Of a stretch of 64,000 nucleotides of DNA, positions 12,970 through 21,887 are shown piece after piece. Origin of the DNA: Colwellia sp. TT2012 (GTDB lineage Bacteria > Pseudomonadota > Gammaproteobacteria > Enterobacterales > Alteromonadaceae); NCBI RefSeq assembly GCF_001440345.1, contig NZ_LJYX01000017.1, positions 434,001 to 498,000 on the forward strand. The letters run 5' to 3'. Each line of letters opens with the position of its first letter. Position 1 is the first letter of the stretch. Made by a program: the position numbers and the translations under genes. The notes under the pieces are model-generated. The model ran no database searches. It was not told where the DNA came from and was given only the letters and a program-made list of their open reading frames with translations.

Positions 12970-13551
12970 ATGGCCATTGAATTACCGGCATTACCTTACG
13001 AGCAAAATGCTTTAGAGCCACACATTTCAGCAGAAACTTTATCATTCCATTATGGCAAGCACCACAAAACTTATGTTGTTAAGCTTAATGGCTTAATTGG
13101 CGGTACTGAGTTCGAAAATAAAAGCTTAGAAGAGATTGTTAAAAGCTCTTCAGCGGGTATTTTTAATAACTCAGCACAAATCTGGAACCATACTTTTTAT
13201 TGGAACAGCTTAAGTCCAAACGGTGGCGGTGAGCCATCAGGTGATTTATTAGCCGCTATTAACAGTAACTTCGGTTCATTTGATGAATTTAAAGCTAAGT
13301 TCACTGATAGTGCTATCAATAACTTTGGCGCTAGCTGGACTTGGTTAGTTAAAAATGCCGATGGTAGCTTAGCGATTGTAAACACTTCAAATGCTGCTAC
13401 GCCATTAACTGACGATGGTGTTACGCCACTTCTTACCGTTGATTTATGGGAACATGCTTACTACATAGATTACCGTAACGTAAGACCTGATTACATGAAA
13501 GGTTTTTGGGCATTAGCTAACTGGGATTTTGCTCAAGCTAACTTTAGCTAG
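12970..13551 (+). CDS. sodB: Iron superoxide dismutase
   Basis: A 193-residue cytoplasmic Fe-SOD converting superoxide to H2O2 and O2. Visible metal-ligand motifs are HYGKHHKTYV near residue 27, NHTFYWNSL near 75, and DLWEHAYYIDYRN near 160. The Gln and Gly placement in NNSAQIWNHTFYW is Fe-type. A GGAG ribosome site precedes the ATG (TAGGAGAGTATC). It is divergent from grxD and the peroxiredoxin gene and near rnt, as in other gammaproteobacteria. Confidence 0.95.
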   Translation: MAIELPALPYEQNALEPHISAETLSFHYGKHHKTYVVKLNGLIGGTEFENKSLEEIVKSSSAGIFNNSAQIWNHTFYWNSLSPNGGGEPSGDLLAAINSNFGSFDEFKAKFTDSAINNFGASWTWLVKNADGSLAIVNTSNAATPLTDDGVTPLLTVDLWEHAYYIDYRNVRPDYMKGFWALANWDFAQANFS

Positions 13552-13570
13552 TAAAACCTAGATCTATATT

Positions 13571-13600
13571 TGCCTAGTAAAGCTTGCTTTACTAGGCATT
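13571..13600 (+). terminator. sodB terminator hairpin
   Basis: A 13-bp perfect stem, TGCCTAGTAAAGC and its complement around TT, lies 20 bp after the sodB stop. The T tract is short (TTGTT), so termination may be partial. Confidence 0.6.
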
Positions 13601-13708
13601 GTTAATAGAAAGACTTCGATCCCCTGCATTTTATCGCTACAGTAACAACAATAATGATAGCGATTGCCTTAAGCCATTATGTCTTAACCGATAAAGCATA
13701 AAATCACT

Positions 13709-13929
13709 TATACCCGTCACCATTCAAGATACATGCTGCAGAGTGCTTGAGCTATTTCAATTCAAGGCGCTGTGATGAAATAATGGTAGTTCAGGAGAAT
13801 ATGCTCCTGCATTCTATAATCACACCATCCATGTAGCGTCATTATAAGTTACAGCAACGATGAAGTGAAGTTGCTCAAACGTTTCTTCGATGGGTTTAAA
13901 ATCCTGCACTTTGATTGGTAACGGGCATA
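13709..13929. repeat. TATACCC-ended interspersed repeat, copy 2
   Basis: A 221-bp non-coding element begins TATACCCGTCACCATTCAAG and ends ATTGGTAACGGGCATA, with imperfect inverted ends. Its interior shares AATTTCAATTCAAGGCGCTG- and TTCAGGAGAATATGCTCCTG-like segments with the copies at 18729 and 61703. No transposase is encoded. Confidence 0.75.
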
Positions 13930-14131
13930 GTATTTGCCTTAGTTTTTTTAAGTAAACAATTAAAATCACCATCATTTAATGAATGAATTGTTATAAAAAA
14001 CCAGCTATTATTTAGGTGCCAATTGATTTATGCATAAACAATCACGCTACAGACCATTTATTTGCCGTACAGGTAAATAAAATGAATATCTATTCACAAA
14101 TCAAACTCAATAGAAAGTTCAATGTTTATAC

Positions 14132-14146
14132 ATTAGTTTTTCTAAT
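14132..14146. promoter_or_regulatory. LysR-type (GcvA-like) motif upstream of candidate sRNA
   Basis: ATTAGTTTTTCTAAT is an ATTAG-N5-CTAAT dyad. The same 15-mer (16 with the preceding C) occurs at 60004-60018 upstream of gcvA. CTAAT is the core reported for GcvA sites in E. coli. The assignment is inferred from sharing between the two loci. Confidence 0.4.
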
Positions 14147-14164
14147 ACCTAGACTACATTTTTT

Positions 14165-14378
14165 TTAGTTTGCCGACCAAGGAATTCACCACTATGATAG
14201 CTTTGTTTTCTGAGTTAGCGCAATGTTACTTTCTCTTTTCCCAAAGAAAGTTCACTAACCAGATTACTCTGAAATGATAGATACTATCTTTTCTCTCTGA
14301 CATGTTTCTTGGAATTTAACTTCCTTCTATCAACTTGATATTTGAGTTGGCCCGCACTTAGTTTGCGGGCTTTTTTTT
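14165..14378 (+). ncRNA. Candidate small RNA ending at a strong terminator
   Basis: The 490 bp between the repeat and lolE contain no good ORF, yet a strong plus-strand terminator lies at 14350-14378. Two more small stems are visible upstream of it (ACTTTCT ... AGAAAGT, and GATAG-ATA-CTATC). The 5' end is a guess placed after the GcvA-like dyad and a weak TACATT at 14155. Size, about 210 nt, is like GcvB, but the GU-rich GcvB seed is not recognisable. It could instead be a long sodB 3' end. Confidence 0.35.
14350..14378 (+). terminator. Rho-independent terminator (plus strand only)
   Basis: GCCCGCA, loop of 7, TGCGGGC, then eight T residues. The T tract lies only on the right, so it cannot serve lolE on the minus strand. 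It implies a plus-strand transcript arriving from 14.1-14.3 kb. Confidence 0.85.
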
Positions 14379-14415
14379 GTCTTTTTTTCAGCTAGAGTAA
14401 AAGCTATAGGGGTGC

Positions 14416-15684
14416 TTACAGCTGGCCTAACACTTGCGCAGGCTCAATTTTTGTTGCTCGCCATGCAGGATACACGGTTGCCAACAGGCTCATAATTAAC
14501 GCGGTGATAACGGTGGCGTAAACATCACTAGTATGTAAAACACTCGGTAGGTAGTTAATAAAATAGACATCACCCGACAAAAAGGTAACCCCAAGCAACT
14601 GCTCTAAGCCGCTAATAATATCGGTAAGGTTTAATGCAAAATAAACACCACACAGCGCGCCTAATAGACTACCAACTACCCCATTAACCAAACCTTGAAA
14701 AATAAAGGCCAACATTATGGTTTGTGAACTGGCACCCATGGTTTTTAAAATAGCTATATCACCTTGTTTCTCATTAACCGCCATGATCAAGGTTGAGACA
14801 ATATTAAAGCTAGCTACCGCGATAACCAGCACCATGACAATAAACATGACCATGCGCACCAACTGGATATCATTAAATAAATGCCCTTGGCTACGAGTCC
14901 AATTATTAATATAAACATAATGGTCAAAATTGTAGGCAACCTGACGAGCGGTTTCAGGCGCAGCAAATACATCGGCTACTTTCAAACGTATGCTTTGTGT
15001 TTCATTGCTAGCATAGCCCATAACATCACTAGCCAGGGCCAGTGGAATATAAGCTAACGTTTCGTCTATGGTTCCGCCAAATTTAAAAATACCGACGACT
15101 TCGACATGACGAATAATAGGTGAAGAAAAGACTTGTTTAATGTCATGGCCCCCTTGTGGTGGCGGTAACAATAACTGTATTTTATCACCGAGCTCAACAG
15201 ATATTTTTTTTGCTACACCGCTACCAAGAATAATGGTGTTTTGACTTAACTCACCAGTGGCTAAAGCCTGCCACCTACCAGCAATAATATAATCATCAAT
15301 ACTCGACACGTGCATTTCAAGCTCGGCATCAACGCCACGTACTTCTACCGCTTTAAGTTTCAAGCCATGTTGCAACATGCCGGTCATTTTTATTACCGGC
15401 GCAGCAGCGAGCACTGCTGGCTCTTTTTGTACTTTTTCAATACTTTTTCGCCAATCTTTTATCGGCTCATTAACACTGACAAGCTCAACGTGCGGTACTA
15501 TCGACAAAAGTTTTTGCGATAACTCTCGCTCAAAGCCATTCATAGCGCTGAGCACAACGATAAGTACGGTTACCCCTAAAGCAATACCTAGGGTAGAAGA
15601 GGCAGAGATGAAAGCTGAAAAACCATTACCATGTCGGCTACAAACATAACGCCAGCCTAAAAAAAGACTTAAGGGTTTAAACAT
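14416..15684 (-). CDS. lolE: Lipoprotein-releasing ABC transporter, LolE permease
   Basis: A 422-residue inner-membrane permease with one N-terminal transmembrane segment (about 22-45), a large periplasmic domain and three C-terminal segments (about 275-300, 320-350 and 385-405), the LolC/LolE fold. Third gene of lolC-lolD-lolE. Its start overlaps the lolD end by 8 bp. LolCDE extracts outer-membrane-bound lipoproteins and hands them to LolA. Assigned as LolE rather than LolC by position after lolD; the two paralogues are similar. Confidence 0.88.
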   Translation of the reverse strand: MFKPLSLFLGWRYVCSRHGNGFSAFISASSTLGIALGVTVLIVVLSAMNGFERELSQKLLSIVPHVELVSVNEPIKDWRKSIEKVQKEPAVLAAAPVIKMTGMLQHGLKLKAVEVRGVDAELEMHVSSIDDYIIAGRWQALATGELSQNTIILGSGVAKKISVELGDKIQLLLPPPQGGHDIKQVFSSPIIRHVEVVGIFKFGGTIDETLAYIPLALASDVMGYASNETQSIRLKVADVFAAPETARQVAYNFDHYVYINNWTRSQGHLFNDIQLVRMVMFIVMVLVIAVASFNIVSTLIMAVNEKQGDIAILKTMGASSQTIMLAFIFQGLVNGVVGSLLGALCGVYFALNLTDIISGLEQLLGVTFLSGDVYFINYLPSVLHTSDVYATVITALIMSLLATVYPAWRATKIEPAQVLGQL

Positions 15685-16441
15685 TTTTTTCGCTTATTGG
15701 TCGACTATTTTGACTTAAATCACTGTTAGCGTCATCGGTGACTAATGGTTTATGACTCTCATCGAACAAGGGTGATAATTGCCCCCGTACCAACTTCACT
15801 TGCCTATCCATACGTTTCGCCAAGACTAGATCATGAGTCACAATGACAAAACTTGTCTGAGCCGTTTTATTTAGCCTACGGATCAGTTGATAAATTTGCT
15901 CGGCGGTATCGCTATCTAAATTCCCTGTTGGTTCATCAGCCAAAACTAAAGAGGGTTTGGTAACCAAGGCTCGAGCAATCGCCACGCGTTGACGTTCGCC
16001 ACCTGATAATTGTGAAGGCCGATAATCAATTCGATGGCTTAAGCCAACCTCGTCAAGCATATTCTTGGCTGCTAACAAGGCATTTTTAGCTTTGTCACCT
16101 CTAATCATCAATGGCATAGCAACATTTTCTTGAGCGCTAAATTCCATCATCAAATGGTGAAATTGATAAATGAAACCAATATGCTGATTTCTAAATTTAG
16201 CTCTTTCTTTGTCTGATAATTGGTGAATATCGATGCCATTGATAAGCACCTTGCCTGAACTAGGAGTATCTAAAGCGCCGGCAAGGTGTAAGAAGGTACT
16301 TTTCCCGCAGCCAGAGCTACCCACAACGGCAAGAAGCTCCCCCTTGTCAACACTGAGGTCTAAGTCTTTTAATACCTTAGTTTCGATGTCACCTTGCTTA
16401 TATGATTTAGTTAGTTGACAACACTGTAATACTTTACTCAT
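15677..16441 (-). CDS. lolD: Lipoprotein-releasing ABC transporter ATPase LolD
   Basis: A 254-residue ABC ATPase with Walker A GSSGCGKST, signature LSGGERQRVAIARAL, Walker B VLADEPTGNLD and the switch His in IVTHD. The QFHHLMMEFSAQENVAMPL segment is typical of LolD/MacB-type ATPases. A C-terminal tail of about 25 residues goes beyond the usual end. It powers LolC/LolE. It lies 12 bp after lolC and overlaps lolE. Confidence 0.95.
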   Translation of the reverse strand: MSKVLQCCQLTKSYKQGDIETKVLKDLDLSVDKGELLAVVGSSGCGKSTFLHLAGALDTPSSGKVLINGIDIHQLSDKERAKFRNQHIGFIYQFHHLMMEFSAQENVAMPLMIRGDKAKNALLAAKNMLDEVGLSHRIDYRPSQLSGGERQRVAIARALVTKPSLVLADEPTGNLDSDTAEQIYQLIRRLNKTAQTSFVIVTHDLVLAKRMDRQVKLVRGQLSPLFDESHKPLVTDDANSDLSQNSRPISEKNV

Positions 16442-16453
16442 TAGTTCATAACC

Positions 16454-17734
16454 TTATTCATGTCGTAACACCTCTGCCGGCTGAGTGGTCGACGCTTGGT
16501 ATGCCGGATAAAGCGTCGCAAGAAAACTCATGACCAATGCTGATAAAATAATAGTTAGCACATCAAAGAACTCCAACTTTATCGGTAAAACTTGTACGCC
16601 AAAACCAAATAAATTAACCCCTATCACCCGCATTATATCATTCAGATTCAGTGCTAGTATCACGCCAATAACCCCACCTAAGCTAACGCCCCACAAACCA
16701 TTAACCATGCCCTGAGTGATAAAAATCTTAATCACATCAGTACGCGCTAAACCTAAGGTTTGTAATATGCCAATTTCAGCTTGTTTATCAACAACAACCA
16801 TCACCAGCGCCGAGACAATATTAAAGGTAGCAACAGCAACAATTAAACTAAGCATTAACCACATCATATTTTTTTCCATTTTTACTGCGGAAAAAAATGC
16901 CCCTTGGCTTTCATTCCAAGTGCTAAAACTAACGGAATGCAGAGGGTTGCCTGTTTGCTTAGGTAATTGTGCACTTTGTTGCTTACTTTCAAGTGCGGTT
17001 ACTACTTGCTGGGCATTAAAGGCGTCATCTAAATAAAGGCGTAATTTATCAATACCATCGCCCGTTCGCCTGAGTAATTTTGCGCCATAGCGACTGTCCA
17101 CATAAACCATGGCATCATCAACTTGTGAGCCAATATGAAAAATACCTGCCACGGTAAAAACACGTTGTACCGGCATACGTCCCATGGGGGTAAAAACGCT
17201 CTTATTGGGCAGTACCAAGCGCACTTCATCACCCAGGTTCACTTGTAATTTATTGGCTAATGACTGCCCTAAGACTAAGGAATAGCTTTGTGTCGAAAGA
17301 TTTGCCAGACTACCGGCAACCATATGGCTGCTAATAATATTTTGTCTTTCAAATTGAGGCATAATACCTTGTAGTAACACGCCTTGAAGACCTTTTGTCG
17401 ATTGAATTAATGCCTCACTTTCCAGAAAAGGTGTCACTTGCAGTACATGAGGCTGACTAAGAAGTTCTTTGCGTAAACTTGGCCAATATGGATTTTGCGT
17501 AGCACCAGCCTCTTTATCAGGAAAGTCACTGACAATAACATGGGGGACAATACCTAAGATGCGTTTTTTTAACTGACCTTCAAAACCGTTCATCACGGAG
17601 ACCACGGTGATCAGTGATGCCACCCCTAATAAGATACCCACAGTAGAAAAGAAAGTAATAAAAGAAACAAAGCCAGTGGGGCTTTTACTACGGCTATAAC
17701 GTAGCCCGATGAAGATGCTAATAGGTTGAAACAT
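16454..17734 (-). CDS. lolC: Lipoprotein-releasing ABC transporter, LolC permease
   Basis: A 426-residue permease of the LolC/E family and first gene of the lolCDE operon. N-terminal segment GLRYSRSKSPTGFVSFITFFSTVGILLGVASLITVVSVMNGFE-like region, shown here only in part (residues 10-52), carries the first transmembrane helix. The periplasmic domain follows, then three C-terminal helices with the TLGLARTDV coupling helix near residue 320. The promoter should lie in 17735-17916, shared with the divergent PilZ gene. Confidence 0.9.
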   Translation of the reverse strand: MFQPISIFIGLRYSRSKSPTGFVSFITFFSTVGILLGVASLITVVSVMNGFEGQLKKRILGIVPHVIVSDFPDKEAGATQNPYWPSLRKELLSQPHVLQVTPFLESEALIQSTKGLQGVLLQGIMPQFERQNIISSHMVAGSLANLSTQSYSLVLGQSLANKLQVNLGDEVRLVLPNKSVFTPMGRMPVQRVFTVAGIFHIGSQVDDAMVYVDSRYGAKLLRRTGDGIDKLRLYLDDAFNAQQVVTALESKQQSAQLPKQTGNPLHSVSFSTWNESQGAFFSAVKMEKNMMWLMLSLIVAVATFNIVSALVMVVVDKQAEIGILQTLGLARTDVIKIFITQGMVNGLWGVSLGGVIGVILALNLNDIMRVIGVNLFGFGVQVLPIKLEFFDVLTIILSALVMSFLATLYPAYQASTTQPAEVLRHE

Positions 17735-17916
17735 TAAGGTATTATTATTTTATCTGCGGCTAATTTAGAATGGTCTGTAGCATAACACAGTCACTATAAT
17801 TGTCTGTGATAAATAGCCAAAGAGATATGTATAGTTACAATTTTCTGTTATAAGTTTCAGCTATGGTATTATTTTTTTGAACTTTTACCTTATTTATGAA
17901 AACCACTCTCTTTTAA

Positions 17917-18534
17917 ATGGAAACTGACCTGATGAATACTCATTCCCTTGAACAAAAATTAACCCTATATCATGAGTTTTTTGCCATTAAGCATGACTTC
18001 TCGGTAAATATTACCATCATAGAAAAAGAGGAAGCCAGTAGTTTTTCACGATTTATGACCCGTATGCCAATGCCATTCAAACTGTCAACTGAGATGAATT
18101 CAATCGATCAATCAGCGTTAAGGTCATTACAAAGTCTAGGAAGTAGCGCAGCTCAACTCGTCAGTTTCCTTAATCAACAATCACAGAAAATTGATTTACT
18201 GGTCGGCTATATTCTTAGTCAACAGGATGAGGTTCAATATAGATACCAAGGCATACAATTTGGCGGTGGCGGCATTAAATTTATCGCGACAACTGTATTT
18301 AGTATTGGCCAAATACTTGAGCTGAAAATATTTTTACTGGAAAATAATTGTGCTATTTATTGTTTTGGGGAAGTAGTCGAGGTTGAGTCGGCTAACGAAC
18401 AGTTTGCCTACAAGGTAACGTTTCACTTTATACGAGAAGAAGATAGAGAGATATTGGTGCGTGCCAGTTTACATGAGCAATCTAAACAATTACAAAAACT
18501 GGCTAAATTGCGAAATCAAGAAAATAAAAGATAA
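17917..18534 (+). CDS. PilZ-domain-like protein with degenerate c-di-GMP motif
   Basis: A 205-residue cytoplasmic protein. The C-terminal half (about 105-190) fits a PilZ barrel, with IQFGGGGIKFIATTVFSIGQILELKIFL and a later VTFHFI. The usual RxxxR before the barrel and the (D/N)xSxxG motif are not intact; GGGG occupies the second. It may therefore not bind c-di-GMP in the standard way. The N-terminal half is alpha-helical. Starts at ATG 17917 or 17932; neither has a strong ribosome site. It is divergent from lolCDE. Confidence 0.65.
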   Translation: METDLMNTHSLEQKLTLYHEFFAIKHDFSVNITIIEKEEASSFSRFMTRMPMPFKLSTEMNSIDQSALRSLQSLGSSAAQLVSFLNQQSQKIDLLVGYILSQQDEVQYRYQGIQFGGGGIKFIATTVFSIGQILELKIFLLENNCAIYCFGEVVEVESANEQFAYKVTFHFIREEDREILVRASLHEQSKQLQKLAKLRNQENKR

Positions 18535-18728
18535 AACAAACACAAACACAAACACAAATTATCTTGATAGCCTGCTCTACTTCTTTTGACGTTTGTTGCT
18601 GCTGCTCGGCATGTGCGGCAACAGAATTTAAACCTCTGTTAATATCATGACTTAAGGGATACCACCGCGAACATAGTGTCATTAATCGATGACGTTAACT
18701 ACATCAGCTAAACCAATAATAATATGAC

Positions 18729-19088
18729 TATACCCGTTACCATTCAAGATGCCTATTTCAGAGTGCTTGAGCAATTTCAATTCAAGGCGCTGTGATGAAA
18801 TAATGGTTGTTCAGGAGAATATGCTCAGGATAATTGCTCCTGCATTATCTAATAAGGGACTCCTGTACCGTCTGCATTCTCTAATCAGCTGCATCGATGT
18901 AGCGTCCTTAATGAACTACGCAATGACGAACGTGATTTACTCAGACGTCCCCCGCAAGGCTGGTTTATAAAGGATTTATCCATCAGTATTAATTCGACAA
19001 GGGAATAACCATTCTCTTCAATCAATGCCTGGCCTAAAGACGTTTCTAATTCCAGCTGAATCCTGCATCTTGAAGTGGCTTGGCTATA
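18729..19088. repeat. TATACCC-ended interspersed repeat, copy 3
   Basis: A 360-bp copy, the longest. The left end is TATACCCGTTACCATTCAAG. The right end, read in reverse, starts TATAGCCAAGCCACTTCAAG. Interior segments match copies 2 and 4, with a small internal insertion that repeats GCTC ... CTGCATT sequence. Small ORFs inside it are not credible genes. It fills most of the 630-bp gap between the PilZ gene and the DUF2897 gene; the first 190 bp of the gap hold nothing recognisable. Confidence 0.8.
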
Positions 19089-19163
19089 GTAGAATAAATT
19101 ACCTGTACTGCATTATTTTTGCTAGTATTTTCATCAAAGTTATCAAAAAAGGTTTTAGCATCT

Positions 19164-19337
19164 ATGTCATTAATCGCAATAATTATTATAACGCTTGCTA
19201 TAGGTATTATCCTTGGAGGCATTTTGTTATTAAAAAAGTCGGCGCGAAAATTTAATTTAACAGCGGAGCAACTGGCTAAAATTAAACAGCGTAACGAACG
19301 ACTTGATAAAGAAGAGCAAGAACAAAACAAAAAATAA
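19164..19337 (+). CDS. DUF2897-like small membrane protein
   Basis: A 57-residue protein with one N-terminal transmembrane helix (SLIAIIIITLAIGIILGGILLL) and a charged helical tail (KIKQRNERLDKEEQEQNKK). I use the ATG at 19164, which has an AAGG site about 10 bases upstream and begins the membrane helix directly. A longer in-frame start runs into the repeat. Such proteins are common in Vibrio and Shewanella. Function unknown. It is convergent with the parvulin gene, 29 bp apart. Confidence 0.65.
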   Translation: MSLIAIIIITLAIGIILGGILLLKKSARKFNLTAEQLAKIKQRNERLDKEEQEQNKK

Positions 19338-19366
19338 GAAGAGTGCAACAGGATTAAAATAACCCG

Positions 19367-19645
19367 TTAATTGCGATATAGGATTTTAATTAAATGATAG
19401 CCAAATTTTGTTCTTATCGGTCCGTGTACTTTTAATATCGGTCTTTTAAAGACAACATCATCAAAAGCTTTCACCATTTTTCCGCGGCGAAACTCGCCCA
19501 AATCACCACCTTTTTTCTTCGATGGACAAAGGGAATGTTTTTTGGCTAGTACGCCAAAATTAGCACCGTTAGCAAGTTGTGCTTTTATTTCTATCGCTTG
19601 TTTTTCAGTTTTTACTAAAATATGTAATGCACATGCACTCGCCAT
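19367..19645 (-). CDS. ppiC: Parvulin-type peptidyl-prolyl isomerase (PpiC)
   Basis: A 92-residue single-domain parvulin that catalyses cis-trans isomerisation of prolyl bonds in the cytoplasm. It shows the family pattern [23 protein letters not shown] at the start, [32 protein letters not shown] in the middle and [10 protein letters not shown] at the end. It has no signal peptide, so it is PpiC/Par10 rather than SurA-like. Confidence 0.92.
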   Translation of the reverse strand: MASACALHILVKTEKQAIEIKAQLANGANFGVLAKKHSLCPSKKKGGDLGEFRRGKMVKAFDDVVFKRPILKVHGPIRTKFGYHLIKILYRN

Positions 19646-19937
19646 AGCTGTTATACCTATTGAGTTGAGATTGTTGTTATTATACTAGAGATACGAAGAG
19701 CAATGGCACTAATTATTTGCTGGTCTGAAAATGGTCTAAACTGCCAATTTTACTATTGTGTTTACTGCCCTAGTTCGCTATGACTCAAGTAAGCTATTGG
19801 CATTTTAAAAGGTACCTCATTGAATATTGACTATTTAATGAGCTCAAATATCACAAGATTACAAATAATTACTTTTACTTACCTTTTTTATGACATAATA
19901 TGTCAGTGAATTTAACTACTCGGCGTGACTTATACTT

Positions 19938-20546
19938 ATGAAAACAATCCAACACCTGTTTGATAATAATAAACAATGGGCAGAAAAAATCACTAAAGAA
20001 AACCCTGGTTTTTTTCAATCCTTATCTGAACAACAATCACCCAAATACTTATGGATAGGTTGCTCTGACTCTCGTGTCCCTGCCAATGAATTACTTGGTA
20101 TGCAACCTGGTGAAGTCTTTGTACACCGTAATATAGCGAACCAAGTTATTCATACCGACTTAAACTGTTTATCTGTGATTCAATATGCCGTCGATGTATT
20201 AAAAGTACAGCATATTATCGTTTGTGGTCATTATGGATGTGGTGGTGTCAGTGCCGCCCTTGATAATAAAAGTCATGGCCTTATTGATAACTGGTTACGC
20301 CATATTGAAGATGTTTACCGTTTCCATAAAGAAGAGATGGACAAGCTTACCGATGAGAAAGAGCGCATTAACTTATTATGTGAGCTCAATGTTATCGAGC
20401 AAGTAGCCAATATATGTAAAACCACAACCTTGTTAACAGCTTGGCATAATAAACAGGATATTACTGTGCATGGCGTAGTCTACAACTTACACGATGGCAT
20501 TTTAAAAGATCTTAACGTGTCTGCCGACAGCAAAAAAGATCAGTAA
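19938..20546 (+). CDS. can: Beta-class carbonic anhydrase
   Basis: A 202-residue zinc enzyme that interconverts CO2 and bicarbonate. Zinc ligands are visible in CSDSRVPANELL (Cys, with the Asp-Arg dyad) and HYGCGGV (His and Cys). Length and motifs match the Can group rather than CynT, and no cyn genes are nearby. A promoter in the preceding AT-rich 290 bp is likely but I could not fix it. A symmetrical terminator follows. Confidence 0.94.
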   Translation: MKTIQHLFDNNKQWAEKITKENPGFFQSLSEQQSPKYLWIGCSDSRVPANELLGMQPGEVFVHRNIANQVIHTDLNCLSVIQYAVDVLKVQHIIVCGHYGCGGVSAALDNKSHGLIDNWLRHIEDVYRFHKEEMDKLTDEKERINLLCELNVIEQVANICKTTTLLTAWHNKQDITVHGVVYNLHDGILKDLNVSADSKKDQ

Positions 20547-20573
20547 ATTTAGTTAACTAAACAGACAAGCAAT

Positions 20574-20612
20574 AAAAAACCAGCAAACTTAACTCAGTTA
20601 GCTGGTTTTTTT
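20574..20612. terminator. Bidirectional terminator between can and hpd
   Basis: AAAAAACCAGC, an inner AACT/AGTT stem, then GCTGGTTTTTT. It lies between convergent genes, with A and T tracts on either side. Confidence 0.85.
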
Positions 20613-20638
20613 AGCAAAAATATATCCTTGCTTATTTA

Positions 20639-21694
20639 CTATAAAACGCCACGTTCCATTTGATTTAATTCAATTGATTTAAACAAGGTTGAAAAATTCC
20701 CCTCTCCAAAACCTTGATCATTAACTCGCTGGATCATTTCAATAAAAATGGGACCAAATAAGTTTTTAGTAAATATTTGCAATAAGTAAGTATTTTCACC
20801 TTGGCTATCAACCAAGATTTGATGCTTTTTAATCTTATCTTTATCTTCTTTTACCCAAGGTACTCGGTCAAATATTTCATCATAATACTCTGGCAAAATA
20901 TTTAGCGTATCAATAATGTCACTATCTAACTTATCAAGTGAGCCGACAAGATCATCCGTTATAAAAGCTAAATGCTGCACGCCAGGGCCATTATATTCTT
21001 TTAAATACTCATCAATTTGATTGTTGGTACTACCCTTACCTTCATTAATAGGTATACAAAATTTACCACAAGGTGATTGCAGTGCATAAGAGATCAATGC
21101 TGTTTTAACACCTTTGATGTCAAAATAACGAATTTCGGTAAAACCAAAAACGTCTTTATAAAAATCAGCCCATTTATGCATGGTGCCTTGACGAACATTA
21201 TTAGTCATATGATCAACGGCTAAAAAGCCTTTGTCTTCAACGATAACGGGCTCAGCAATATCTTCAAAGTCGGTATCATAGATTAAACCTTTATTTTTAC
21301 CTGTTCTGGCAAAGTTATCGATGAAATAGATAAGGCTATCACCAATACCAAAAATTGCTGGATAGGGAAGTTTGTTGGCTTCATTTTCTGCAGATTTTGC
21401 ACCACGCTTCACTGCTTCAGTAAAAGCAAAATTAGCATCTTCAACACGCCAGCCCATAGAACAAATGGCAGGGCCATGATTTTTAGCAAATTCTTTAGAA
21501 AAACCTGTTTTTTCATTGTTTATAAGAAAATGGATGTCATTTTGATTAAAGTAGTCAACATCACGTCCTTTCATTTTTTTGGTTTTAGAAAAACCAAAGC
21601 CATAGAAAGCTTTTTCCATAAAATCAGAGTCGGGGGTGGCATATTCAGTAAACTCAATACCACAAAGTTTTAATGGGTTTTTACATTCGGTCAT
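20639..21694 (-). CDS. hpd: 4-hydroxyphenylpyruvate dioxygenase
   Basis: A 351-residue Fe(II) enzyme that converts 4-hydroxyphenylpyruvate to homogentisate in tyrosine catabolism. Iron ligands are visible as His in GFLAVDHMTNNV, His in GVQHLAFITDD and Glu in PIFIEMIQR. The ATG at 21694 (MTECKNPLK) is preferred over one seven codons upstream because it has an AGAGAAA site. It is not next to hmgA or maiA, so the rest of the pathway must lie elsewhere. Two TyrR-like boxes precede it. Confidence 0.93.
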   Translation of the reverse strand: MTECKNPLKLCGIEFTEYATPDSDFMEKAFYGFGFSKTKKMKGRDVDYFNQNDIHFLINNEKTGFSKEFAKNHGPAICSMGWRVEDANFAFTEAVKRGAKSAENEANKLPYPAIFGIGDSLIYFIDNFARTGKNKGLIYDTDFEDIAEPVIVEDKGFLAVDHMTNNVRQGTMHKWADFYKDVFGFTEIRYFDIKGVKTALISYALQSPCGKFCIPINEGKGSTNNQIDEYLKEYNGPGVQHLAFITDDLVGSLDKLDSDIIDTLNILPEYYDEIFDRVPWVKEDKDKIKKHQILVDSQGENTYLLQIFTKNLFGPIFIEMIQRVNDQGFGEGNFSTLFKSIELNQMERGVL

Positions 21695-21791
21695 TGTTAT
21701 TTCTCTTCCAATCATCTTCTTATATTAAGCCTATTATCAATGGCAAAGCTTAGAAGCGAAAGAGCTGGTAGTACGAGGCCGAATCGATGGT

Positions 21792-21809
21792 TGTAACAGA
21801 AATTGTACG
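21792..21809. promoter_or_regulatory. TyrR-like box 1 upstream of hpd
   Basis: TGTAACAGAAATTGTACG fits the TGTAAA-N6-TTTACA layout (TGTA, 10 bp, TACG). It lies about 98 bp before the hpd start. Regulation by TyrR/PhhR is inferred. Confidence 0.4.
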
Positions 21810-21869
21810 AGTATATTGTTAAAAACCTTGCTCACTGCTAACAAGGCTATACTGATGCTATCAGTCGAC

Positions 21870-21887
21870 TGTATATATTTATGTACA
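21870..21887. promoter_or_regulatory. TyrR-like box 2 upstream of hpd
   Basis: TGTATATATTTATGTACA has TGTA and TACA arms 10 bp apart, the TyrR spacing, extended by flanking AC/GT to an 11-bp-spaced dyad. It is about 176 bp upstream of hpd. The rest of the 500-bp hpd/prkA divergent region shows no other recognised element. Confidence 0.45.

Noticed and set aside
18749..18970. A 73-residue plus-strand ORF and neighbours at 19025-19255
   Set aside because: They lie inside the TATACCC-ended repeat. Other copies of the repeat do not keep these frames open.
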